A stretch of DNA of 40,132 nucleotides from an uncultured Lachnospiraceae bacterium (lineage in GTDB: Bacteria > Bacillota > Clostridia > Lachnospirales > Lachnospiraceae): the NCBI GenBank assembly GCA_910585765.1, contig CAJUES010000030.1, positions 1 through 40,132 of the forward strand, read 5' to 3'. The translations under genes and the position numbers were made by a program. Within the stretch, counting starts at the first letter, position 1; each line of letters begins with the position of its first letter. This document shows positions 31,910-39,193 of this stretch, piece after piece. The notes beneath the pieces were generated by a model, which was given only the letters and a program-made list of their open reading frames with translations, searched no databases and was not told the DNA's origin.

Positions 31910-32815
31910 ATGGCAAAAAATAACGGCAGTAACAGCATGAGTAAAGCATTGGTGCGCAGGGAGACGATGGCGGGATATGCGTTTATGCTCCCGAGCCTGA
32001 TCTTCTTTCTGGGATTTGTGATCTATCCCATGGTGCAGTGCGTGTTCACGAGTTTTTTTGATGCGACGATGAACCGCGAGGATATCTTTATCGGTTTTGC
32101 CAACTATGTGGAACTGTTTCAGGATAAGGTGTTTCTCGGTGCGCTGAAGAACACGGTGATCATTGTGGTGATTTCTGTGCCCGTGACATGCATCTTTTCA
32201 TTGTGGGTGAGCTCGGTCATCTATGACCTTGCGGGACCCGCCTGCTCTGCGTTCCGCTGCATCTTCTATCTTCCTGTCGTGACGGGTTCGGTTGCCGTTG
32301 CGGTGGTGTGGAAATGGATGTTCAACAACTATTACGGCATCTTTAACTACATAGGGACCAGTACAGGGATCATCGAGAAGAACATCAACTGGTTGGGCGA
32401 TGAGAAGTTTGCGCTGGGATGTATCATTCTGATCCTGCTGACAACCTCGGTAGGGCAGCCCATCGTCCTGTATGTGTCGGCGCTCAACAATGTGGATCAG
32501 TCGCTCGTGGAGGCGGCAGAGGTTGACGGTGCGACCAAGTTCCAGTGCTTCTGGAAGATCAAGTGGGCGCAGATCATGCCGACCACGCTGTATATCCTGG
32601 TGATCACAACGATCAACAGCTTCCAGTGTTTCGCGCTGATCCAGCTGTTGACAAGCGGCGGACCAAACCACAGCACGGATACGATCATGTACTATATTTA
32701 CTACAATGCGTTCAAGCTGTACCGCTACGGATACGGAAATGCGATGGGCGTAGTCCTTGCGATCATCATAGCCCTGCTCTCCGCAGTGCAGTTTAAGATG
32801 ACAGAGAGCAAGTAG
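31910..32815 (+). CDS. Sugar ABC transporter permease, UgpA/MalF type
   Basis: The 301-residue protein has six membrane segments, beginning AGYAFMLPSLIFFLGFVIYP near residue 25. The EAA loop that contacts the ATPase reads EAAEVDGATKFQCFWKIKWA (about 202-221), with the EAAxxDGA...F..I..P pattern. The ATG at 31910 has AAGGAGG 7 bp upstream; an in-frame ATG six codons earlier lacks one. It pairs with the next gene to form the channel. No ATPase gene lies in the operon, so a shared MsmX-like ATPase is needed. Confidence 0.92.
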   Translation: MAKNNGSNSMSKALVRRETMAGYAFMLPSLIFFLGFVIYPMVQCVFTSFFDATMNREDIFIGFANYVELFQDKVFLGALKNTVIIVVISVPVTCIFSLWVSSVIYDLAGPACSAFRCIFYLPVVTGSVAVAVVWKWMFNNYYGIFNYIGTSTGIIEKNINWLGDEKFALGCIILILLTTSVGQPIVLYVSALNNVDQSLVEAAEVDGATKFQCFWKIKWAQIMPTTLYILVITTINSFQCFALIQLLTSGGPNHSTDTIMYYIYYNAFKLYRYGYGNAMGVVLAIIIALLSAVQFKMTESK

Positions 32816-32826
32816 GAGAGGGGGAA

Positions 32827-33738
32827 ATGCATATGAAACAGAAGCAGTTTAATCGTTCGACCTGTTACAAGATCATATCGGTCATCATCATAGCGATCCT
32901 GGCATTTACATTTGCCTTTCCGCTCTATTGGATCATCATCGGATCCTTCAAGACATCGGCAGCCATCAATGCCACGACGCCGCAGTGGTGGCCGCAGGAG
33001 TGGGTGCTCGACAACTACAGGAAACTTTTCAGCAGACAGGTGGCGGCACTGTGGGAGATCAACATACCGTTCACCAACATCAGCCTGTCGGGACCGGATG
33101 TGCCGGCAGCGATCCGCTGGCTGCTGAACACGGTGTTCATGGCAGTGGCAGCGATGCTGCTCACCTGTATCACTTCGGCTATGGCTGGCTATGCGCTTGC
33201 GAAGAAACGCTTTGTCGGGCGCACGGTCGTATTCTCTCTGATCGTGTGTGCGATGGCACTGCCAAAGCAGGTCATCCTGGTTCCGCTGCTGCGCGAGATG
33301 GCTTCGCTGGAACTGTACAATACGATATGGGCGGTCATCTTCCCGATCGTGGGCTGGCCGTTTGGCGTCTTCCTGATGAAACAGTTCTCCGAGGGGATCC
33401 CGGGTGAGATGATGGAGGCGGCAAAGATTGACGGTGCCAACGAGTGGAAGACGTTCTACACGATCGCGCTCCCGCTGATCAAGCCGGGTATCGGTGCGCT
33501 GGCGATCTTTACCTTTATCAATTCATGGAACGATTACTTTATGCAGTTGATCATGCTGACCAGCACCAAGAACCTGACCATCTCCCTCGGTATCGCAAAG
33601 CTGCAGGCGGAGAATGCGACGGATTTTGGCCTGATCATGGCGGGCGCGTCGCTGGCAGCGATCCCGATCATCGTGATCTTCCTGATCTTCCAGAAATACT
33701 TTACAAAGGGTATCACGATGGGGGCAGTCAAAGGATAG
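32827..33738 (+). CDS. Sugar ABC transporter permease, UgpE/MalG type
   Basis: The 303-residue protein has six membrane segments (first around IISVIIIAILAFTFAFPLYW). The EAA loop is MEAAKIDGANEWKTFYTIAL, followed by PLIKPGIGALAIFTFINSWN, and it ends FLIFQKYFTKGITMGAVKG, a very conserved MalG-type C-terminus. A GAGGGGG site lies just upstream, 11 bp after the first permease. Two close ATG codons (32827 and 32833) are possible starts. It is the second half of the heterodimeric importer. Confidence 0.92.
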   Translation: MHMKQKQFNRSTCYKIISVIIIAILAFTFAFPLYWIIIGSFKTSAAINATTPQWWPQEWVLDNYRKLFSRQVAALWEINIPFTNISLSGPDVPAAIRWLLNTVFMAVAAMLLTCITSAMAGYALAKKRFVGRTVVFSLIVCAMALPKQVILVPLLREMASLELYNTIWAVIFPIVGWPFGVFLMKQFSEGIPGEMMEAAKIDGANEWKTFYTIALPLIKPGIGALAIFTFINSWNDYFMQLIMLTSTKNLTISLGIAKLQAENATDFGLIMAGASLAAIPIIVIFLIFQKYFTKGITMGAVKG

Positions 33739-33748
33739 GAGGTTTGTT

Positions 33749-34201
33749 ATGATCTACACAGAGATAGCAAATATAAGTCATTATCACGGTCTGGGTGAAT
33801 ATCTGGATAAGGCGGTCGACTATCTGGCAAGCCATCCGCTGGACGGCATACAGGCGGGACACTATGATATTGACGGCGACAGGGTGTATATGAATGTGTT
33901 CGACTATGAGACGGTTCCGGAGGAGGAAGGGTTCTTTGAGGCACACAGGAAATACGCGGATATCCATATGGCGGTGACGGGCGAGGAGATCGTCGGTGTG
34001 TCGGATCTGTCCAGAGTATCAGTGAAGACTTTTGACGAGGAGAGGGATCTGATGGAGGTGGAAGGCGCCGTGGAGCACTACATCAGACTGCTGCCGGGAA
34101 AGGCGCTGATCACCCTGCCGGAGGATGCGCACAAGGTCAAACTTGCGGCGGGCAGTCCGGCCGCCGTGAAAAAGGCAGTTATAAAAGTGTACGTGGGATA
34201 A
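33749..34201 (+). CDS. YhcH/YjgK/YiaL family protein (sialic-acid anomerase type)
   Basis: The 150-residue protein has the cupin-like YhcH fold. GIQAGHYDIDGDRVYMNVFD and FFEAHRKYADIHMAVTGEEI hold the metal-binding His and Glu residues, LLPGKALITLPEDAHKVKLA follows, and KKAVIKVYV ends the protein. YhcH/NanQ relatives speed interconversion of sialic-acid anomers, helping the aldolase. An AGGAGG site precedes the ATG, 10 bp after the permease gene. Its place directly before the lyase gene strengthens this role. Confidence 0.88.
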   Translation: MIYTEIANISHYHGLGEYLDKAVDYLASHPLDGIQAGHYDIDGDRVYMNVFDYETVPEEEGFFEAHRKYADIHMAVTGEEIVGVSDLSRVSVKTFDEERDLMEVEGAVEHYIRLLPGKALITLPEDAHKVKLAAGSPAAVKKAVIKVYVG

Positions 34202-34241
34202 ACAATAAGGAGCGTGCCGCGGCGCGCGGAAAGGGGTAGAA

Positions 34242-35162
34242 ATGAGAGATATCAGCAAATATCAGGGAATCATTCCGGCGTTCTATGCCTGCTATGACGA
34301 GAAGGGCGAGGTTGACGAGGGACGCGTGGAACAGCTCACGGAATATATGGTGAGAAAGGGCGTTAAGGGCGTGTATGTAGGTGGCTCCTCGGGTGAATGC
34401 ATCTATCAGAGCGTGGCGGACAGGAAGAGGACACTCGAGCGCGTGATGCGTGTGAGCGATGGGAAACTGACCGTCATCGCACATGTGGCGTGCAACAACA
34501 CAGCGGAGAGTATGGAGCTTGCAGCCCACGCGCAGAGCCTCGGTGTGGATGCCATCGCAGCCATTCCGCCGATTTACTTCCATCTGCCAGAGTATGCGAT
34601 CGCGCAGTACTGGAATGACATCTCGGCTGCGGCGCCGGACACGGATTTTGTCATCTACAATATTCCGCAGCTTGCGGGTGTGGCGCTGACGATGCCGCTG
34701 TTTCGGGAAATGAAGAAAAATCCGAGGGTGGCAGCGGTGAAGAACAGCTCCATGCCGACGCAGGATATCCAGATGTTCAAGGCTGAGGGCGGCGAGGGAT
34801 TTGTCGTGTTCAACGGTCCCGACGAGCAGCTCGTGGCAGGGCTGGCGATCGGAGCGGACGGCGGCATCGGCGGCACATACGGGGTGATGCCGGAGCTCTA
34901 TCTCAGGATCATGGAGCTGGTAAAGTCAGGGAAGCTGGAGGAAGCACAGCAGGTACAGTATGCGGCGAACGAGATCATCTACGCGATGTGCGCATGTCAC
35001 GGAAACATGTACGGCGTGATCAAGGCGATCATAAAGATCCGTGAGGGATTTGACATTGGCGGAGTGCGCAGACCGCTGCCGTCACTCATTCCGGAGGACA
35101 GGTCGCAGGTGAAGAAGTGTGCGGAGATGATCGATCAGGCAATGGAGCGCTTTGGCATATAG
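34242..35162 (+). CDS. nanA: N-acetylneuraminate lyase (DapA/NanA family)
   Basis: The lyase cuts N-acetylneuraminate to ManNAc and pyruvate. The 306-residue TIM barrel has GVYVGGSSGECIYQSVADRK (about 43-62) for pyruvate carboxylate binding, VIYNIPQLAGVAL with Tyr139 and VAAVKNSSMPTQDIQM with Schiff-base Lys167. Sequence alone could also be another DHDPS-family aldolase. The neighbours nanE, YhcH and the ROK kinase make sialic-acid lyase the best call. AAAGGGG precedes the ATG, and nanE follows 20 bp later. Confidence 0.85.
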   Translation: MRDISKYQGIIPAFYACYDEKGEVDEGRVEQLTEYMVRKGVKGVYVGGSSGECIYQSVADRKRTLERVMRVSDGKLTVIAHVACNNTAESMELAAHAQSLGVDAIAAIPPIYFHLPEYAIAQYWNDISAAAPDTDFVIYNIPQLAGVALTMPLFREMKKNPRVAAVKNSSMPTQDIQMFKAEGGEGFVVFNGPDEQLVAGLAIGADGGIGGTYGVMPELYLRIMELVKSGKLEEAQQVQYAANEIIYAMCACHGNMYGVIKAIIKIREGFDIGGVRRPLPSLIPEDRSQVKKCAEMIDQAMERFGI

Positions 35163-35182
35163 AATAGACAGGGAGGATCAGT

Positions 35183-35881
35183 ATGACAAAACAGGAATTA
35201 TTTGAACGGATCAAGGGCAAAGTGATCGTATCCTGCCAGGCAGTTCCGGGTGAACCCCTGTATGTGGAGGAAAAATCGATCATGTATCTGATGGCGCGCG
35301 CTGCAAAGCAGGCGGGAACGCCGATGATACGCACCAGCAGTATACGCGATGTCGTGGCGATCAAGGAGGAGACAGGGCTTCCGGTCATTGGTCTGATCAA
35401 GGTACAGTACGACGGCTTTGAGAGCTATATCACGCCCACGATGAAAGAGGTGGACGCGCTCGTGGAAGCGGGCTCGGACATCATCGCACTGGACTGCACG
35501 GATCAGAAGCGCGGGGATGGGAAGAGCATCAGCGAGTTCATCAGGGAAGTCCGCGAAAAATATCCGGACGCTGTCCTGATGGCGGACATTTCCACCTACG
35601 AGGAGGGTGTGAATGCCTGGAAGCTTGGCATGGATCTCGTGGGAACAACGATGAGCGGCTACACCGCGCACTCTGTAAAGCTTGACGGTCCGGATTACGA
35701 GCTGGTGAGAAAGCTGTCTGCCACGGTGGACATCCCGGTGATCGGCGAGGGAAGGGTTCACAGTCCCGGACAGGCGGTGGAAATGCTCGACGCGGGCGCT
35801 TATGCCGTCGTGGTCGGCGGTGCGATCACGAGACCGCTCGAGATCGCGCAGCGCTTTATCAGGGCTGTAGAAGGCAGGTAG
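35183..35881 (+). CDS. nanE: N-acetylmannosamine-6-phosphate 2-epimerase
   Basis: NanE turns ManNAc-6-P into GlcNAc-6-P for NagA. The 232-residue TIM barrel reads KGKVIVSCQAVPGEPLYVEE at the start, IGLIKVQYDGFESYITPTMK in the middle with the catalytic Lys region, ALDCTDQKRGDG, LVGTTMSGYTAHS and IGEGRVHSPGQAVEMLDAGA with VVVGGAITRP as the phosphate site. All are NanE hallmarks. AGGGAGG precedes the ATG. The SGNH gene starts 3 bp after its stop. Confidence 0.95.
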   Translation: MTKQELFERIKGKVIVSCQAVPGEPLYVEEKSIMYLMARAAKQAGTPMIRTSSIRDVVAIKEETGLPVIGLIKVQYDGFESYITPTMKEVDALVEAGSDIIALDCTDQKRGDGKSISEFIREVREKYPDAVLMADISTYEEGVNAWKLGMDLVGTTMSGYTAHSVKLDGPDYELVRKLSATVDIPVIGEGRVHSPGQAVEMLDAGAYAVVVGGAITRPLEIAQRFIRAVEGR

Positions 35882-35884
35882 GAT

Positions 35885-36541
35885 ATGAGGAAACACATTG
35901 TATGTTTTGGGGATTCCAACACGCACGGATACTGTGCCGCCACCGGCGGACGGTTTGACGAGACACAGCGCTGGTGCTGTCTGCTGCAGGAAAAGCTGGG
36001 CGATAAATACCTTGTGATCGAGGAGGGGCTGAGCGGACGCACGACCTGCTTTTCGGATCCGATCCATGAGGGGCTCAGCGGTCTGGAGTACATATATCCG
36101 TGCCTGATGAGCCATGAGCCGGTTGATCTGCTGGTGATCATGCTCGGGACGAATGACACCAAGGAGCGCTTCGGATCCTCGGCTGCGTGTATCGCGCTGG
36201 GACTCAAGCGGCTGATCGCCAGGGCGATCGCGACGACAGACTGCTGGAGCGGCGGGACCGCAAATATCCTGATCGTGGCGCCACAGAACATCGACGGGCG
36301 GTATATCGCTTCGGATGTCGGTGAGACGATGGGGCGCGGCTGTGCGGAGAAGTCGGAGGAGCTTGCGCAGGAGTACGCAAAGATCGCGGAACTGATGGGA
36401 TGTCATTTTATGGATGCGGATGCCGTGATCGCGGCGCCTGTCAATGACATTGATTTCATGCACCTGACGATGGAGGGGCACAGACAGCTGGCAGACGCGC
36501 TGGCGGAGAAGATCGGAGAGATCTTTCGAGACAAGAGATAA
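35885..36541 (+). CDS. SGNH/GDSL hydrolase, possible sialate O-acetylesterase
   Basis: The 218-residue protein begins MRKHIVCFGDSNTHGYCAAT, block I with nucleophile Ser10. GLSGRTT near 54 is block II, LLVIMLGTNDTKERFG near 84 is block III, and DFMHLTMEGHRQLAD near 189 supplies the Asp-x-x-His pair. No signal peptide is present, so it acts in the cytosol. As the last gene of the operon it may strip O-acetyl groups from imported sialic acid so the lyase can use it, which is inference from context. The family also contains arylesterases and other carbohydrate esterases. Confidence 0.85.
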   Translation: MRKHIVCFGDSNTHGYCAATGGRFDETQRWCCLLQEKLGDKYLVIEEGLSGRTTCFSDPIHEGLSGLEYIYPCLMSHEPVDLLVIMLGTNDTKERFGSSAACIALGLKRLIARAIATTDCWSGGTANILIVAPQNIDGRYIASDVGETMGRGCAEKSEELAQEYAKIAELMGCHFMDADAVIAAPVNDIDFMHLTMEGHRQLADALAEKIGEIFRDKR

Positions 36542-36546
36542 GAAGG

Positions 36547-36588
36547 GGCTGCCGGGAAATGGGATGTCATTTTCCGACAGCCTTTTTT
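36547..36588 (+). terminator. Rho-independent terminator of the nan operon
   Basis: GGCTGCCGGGAAATG (36547-36561) pairs with CATTTTCCGACAGCC (36568-36582), with one or two mismatches, followed by TTTTTT. Confidence 0.9.
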
Positions 36589-36630
36589 GCAGATTTTTGA
36601 CAGGTTTTTTCTGTGCGCGATCGAAAGTAG

Positions 36631-36660
36631 TGGAAAAGGTGCAGGAGTTGGTGTTATACT
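36631..36660 (+). promoter_or_regulatory. Promoter of the TGGAAA / TGnTATACT type
   Basis: TGGAAA (36631-36636) and TATACT (36655-36660) are spaced 18 bp with TG before the -10. It precedes the RpiB-family gene. The leader has a small stem TGACAG/CTGTCA. Confidence 0.55.
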
Positions 36661-36745
36661 ATAGTCATAGGATGACAGGGCTGCAGACTGTCAGCGCGTT
36701 ACAATATTTTAAACACTATTTATAATAGGAAGGGATGGACAAGAA

Positions 36746-37387
36746 ATGAAGATTGCACTGATCAACGAGAACAGCCAGGCGGCAAAGAACGCCATGATCT
36801 GCGAGACGCTCAAGAAGGTCGTGGAGCCGATGGGGCACGAGGTATTTAATTATGGGATGTACACTGCGGAGGACGAACATCAGCTGACGTATGTGCAGAA
36901 CGGGATCCTGGCAGCGGTATTATTGAATTCCGGTGCGGCGGATTTCGTCATCACAGGCTGCGGTACGGGCGAGGGCGCGATGCTTGCGTGCAACGCATTT
37001 CCGAAGGTGCTCTGCGGGCACATCGAGTCGCCGCTCGACGCGTATCTGTTTTCGCAGGTGAATGACGGGAACTGTGTGGCGCTTCCGTTTGCGGAGAATT
37101 TCGGCTGGGGCGGGGAACTCAACCTCGAATACATATTCGAAAAACTGTTCTGCACACCGGGCGGCGGCGGATATCCGAAGGAGCGCGTTGTGCCGGAGCA
37201 GCGAAACAAGAAGATCCTCGACGAGGTGAAGACAGTCACGCACGCGGATCTGTGCGACATCCTGCCAAAGCTTGACAGGGAGCTGTGCAAAGGGGCGCTG
37301 AGCGGTGAGAAGTTCAGGGAGTATTTCTTTGCAAACTGCACGTGTGACAAGGTTGCGGCGGCTGTGAAGGAGATCATCGGCGGGTAA
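36746..37387 (+). CDS. RpiB/LacA/LacB-family sugar-phosphate isomerase
   Basis: The 213-residue protein has an RpiB-type first half: MKIALINENSQAAKNAMICE, GHEVFNYGMY, then LLNSGAADFVITGCGTGEGA (the GxGxG(M/I)A loop appears as GCGTGEGAMLACN) and FPKVLCGHIESPLDAYLFSQ. A C-terminal extension of about 60 residues (YPKERVVPEQRNKKILDEVK and onward) goes beyond the usual 150. The active-site cysteine of RpiB (Cys65 type) corresponds to GCGTG. It should interconvert aldose- and ketose-phosphates; the sugar is unknown. A GGAAGGGA site lies upstream. It has its own promoter, separate from the nan operon. Confidence 0.85.
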   Translation: MKIALINENSQAAKNAMICETLKKVVEPMGHEVFNYGMYTAEDEHQLTYVQNGILAAVLLNSGAADFVITGCGTGEGAMLACNAFPKVLCGHIESPLDAYLFSQVNDGNCVALPFAENFGWGGELNLEYIFEKLFCTPGGGGYPKERVVPEQRNKKILDEVKTVTHADLCDILPKLDRELCKGALSGEKFREYFFANCTCDKVAAAVKEIIGG

Positions 37388-37466
37388 AATGTGAGATCAG
37401 AGACTTCACATGGCGAATTGGGGCATTCGATCCCATTCGCGGGGTGTGGATGATATGGAGGATGGC

Positions 37467-37646
37467 ATGCTGCTGGATAAGATTTATTACACGGTGGACA
37501 GTCTCGAGGGTGACTACGCGTACCTCAGGAAGGACGGCGACGTGTCGGACGAGACCAAGTGTGTCGCGCGCGCACTGCTGCCGCCCGAGATCGCGGAGGG
37601 CTCCCGGCTGGTCTATGAGATGATGGAGTACAGTCTGTCAGAATAG
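37467..37646 (+). CDS. Small protein, DUF3006-like
   Basis: The 59-residue product begins MLLDKIYYTVDSLEGDYAYL and ends LLPPEIAEGSRLVYEMMEYS. The VDxxEGDYA..L and LP..I.EG.RL pattern recalls DUF3006 proteins, small acidic proteins of unknown role. I chose the ATG at 37467 because GGAGG is 5 bp upstream; in-frame ATGs earlier have no site. It lies 79 bp after the isomerase gene and may be co-transcribed with it. The family call is tentative. Confidence 0.6.
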   Translation: MLLDKIYYTVDSLEGDYAYLRKDGDVSDETKCVARALLPPEIAEGSRLVYEMMEYSLSE

Positions 37647-37734
37647 GGAGCGCTGCAGCAGAGCGATGCTTCGGGTGCAGACAAATACAGGTACGTGCCT
37701 CACGGAAAGGCAGGGATCTGTGGGAATCAGGGGA

Positions 37735-37760
37735 GGGACTGCCGGCAGGGAGGCAGTCCC
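37735..37760 (+). repeat. 9-bp perfect hairpin before the second MATE gene
   Basis: GGGACTGCC (37735-37743) and GGCAGTCCC (37752-37760) are exact inverted copies with an 8-nt loop. No U-run follows. It could be a leader hairpin or weak terminator. Confidence 0.5.
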
Positions 37761-37824
37761 TCAGCGCTGTGCTGCAGGGTGCTGGTTTCGCAGATGGATA
37801 GTAACGATAGTAACAAAAGGAAAG

Positions 37825-39186
37825 ATGGGATTTGAGATGAGAGACAGGACTGCGGACAGTATTGTGAAAGAGACGTTACATATGGCGTGGCCTGCGGTGT
37901 GCGAGTCCTTTTTCGTGTCGCTGGCGGGCATGATCGATTCGCTGATGGTGAGCTCCATCGGCTCGTATGCGGTGGCGGCGGTGGGGCTTACCACACAGCC
38001 CAAGTTCATGGGGCTCGCGCTGTTTATCGCGATGAGTGTCTCCATATCGGCGCTTGTCGCCAGGCGGCGCGGCGAGCAGAAGAAGGATGAGGCGAACCGG
38101 ATCCTGCTGACGGCGCTTTGGTTTATCCTGGTGTCTGTGGCGGCGGTGTCTGTGCTTTGCGTGCTCTTTGCCAACCAGATCATCCGTTTCTGCGGGTCCG
38201 CGGAGGACACACATGACACGGCTGTCATATATTTTCGGATCATCATGGGCGGCATGGTCTTTAACGTGATCTCGATGGGGATCAACGCGGCGCAGAGAGG
38301 GGCGGGCAACACGATCATCGCCATGAGGACGAATATCACCTCAAACGTGGTGAATGTGCTTGGCAATTACCTGCTGATCAACGGCCATCTGGGATTTCCT
38401 GCGCTCGGGATCCACGGGGCGGCGATCGCCACGGTATTCGGCACCGTGGTGGCGTGTGTCATGAGCGTCTGCTCGCTGTTTCCAAAGGACAATTTTGTGA
38501 GCATACCGTATATCGTCAGGACGCGGGTCAGGGCTTCCGCGCAGACGCTGGTACATATCATCAAGGTGGGGTATTCGGTCTTTGTCGAGCAGGTGCTGAT
38601 GCGCGTCGGTTTCATGTCCACCGCGATGATGGCGGCGGGAATGGGAACCGCTGCGATGGCGGCGCACCAGGTCGGCATGAACATCCTGGGACTGACGTTT
38701 TCCTTCGGCGACGGGATGCAGGTGGCGGCAGTCGCGCTGATCGGCAGGAGTCTCGGCGAAGGGCTTCCGGACAGGGCAAAGGAGTACGGAAAAGTCTGCA
38801 GGCGCATCGGCATGTGCATCTCGGTGGCGCTCGCGGTGATCTATCTCTTTGGCGGGGAGACGCTCTACCGGATGTTCTTTGAGGAGGATCACATTGTCGC
38901 TTACGGTGTGCAGATCATCCATGTCATTATCTTCATAGTACTATTCCAGGTATCGCAGGTCATCTACATGGGCTGCCTGCGCGGTGCGGGCGACACGGCT
39001 TATACCGCGATGGCGTCGACGGTCAGTGTGACTGTGATCAGGACGCTCTTCTCCTACGTATGCGGCATCGCGCTCGGCTGGGGGATCACCGGCATCTGGC
39101 TCGGCGTGCTGGCGGATCAGATCTCGCGCTTTCTGTTTGCCTCGATCCGGTTCAAGGCGGGCAAGTGGACCAGGATCAAGATCTGA
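37825..39186 (+). CDS. MATE family efflux protein
   Basis: From the ATG at 37825 the protein has 453 residues and about 12 membrane helices. KETLHMAWPAVCESFFVSLA and GMIDSLMVSSIGSYAVAAVG form the first MATE helix pair, INAAQRGAGNTIIAMRTNIT is the first-bundle loop, and the repeat in the second bundle reads HQVGMNILGLTFSFGDGMQV and GCLRGAGDTAYTAMAST. The frame is open further upstream, but that part looks non-coding and holds a hairpin. AAAGGA sits close to 37825, and an ATG four codons later is an alternative start. The substrate is unknown. Sequence is distant from the MATE protein at 9607. Confidence 0.9.
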   Translation: MGFEMRDRTADSIVKETLHMAWPAVCESFFVSLAGMIDSLMVSSIGSYAVAAVGLTTQPKFMGLALFIAMSVSISALVARRRGEQKKDEANRILLTALWFILVSVAAVSVLCVLFANQIIRFCGSAEDTHDTAVIYFRIIMGGMVFNVISMGINAAQRGAGNTIIAMRTNITSNVVNVLGNYLLINGHLGFPALGIHGAAIATVFGTVVACVMSVCSLFPKDNFVSIPYIVRTRVRASAQTLVHIIKVGYSVFVEQVLMRVGFMSTAMMAAGMGTAAMAAHQVGMNILGLTFSFGDGMQVAAVALIGRSLGEGLPDRAKEYGKVCRRIGMCISVALAVIYLFGGETLYRMFFEEDHIVAYGVQIIHVIIFIVLFQVSQVIYMGCLRGAGDTAYTAMASTVSVTVIRTLFSYVCGIALGWGITGIWLGVLADQISRFLFASIRFKAGKWTRIKI

Positions 39187-39193
39187 TGTCACG

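Noticed and set aside
35198..36481. Leftward 427-codon open frame opposite nanE and the SGNH gene
   Set aside because: Longer than the genes it opposes, but they have full family motifs and ribosome sites. Its His/Arg-rich product is typical of antisense reading.
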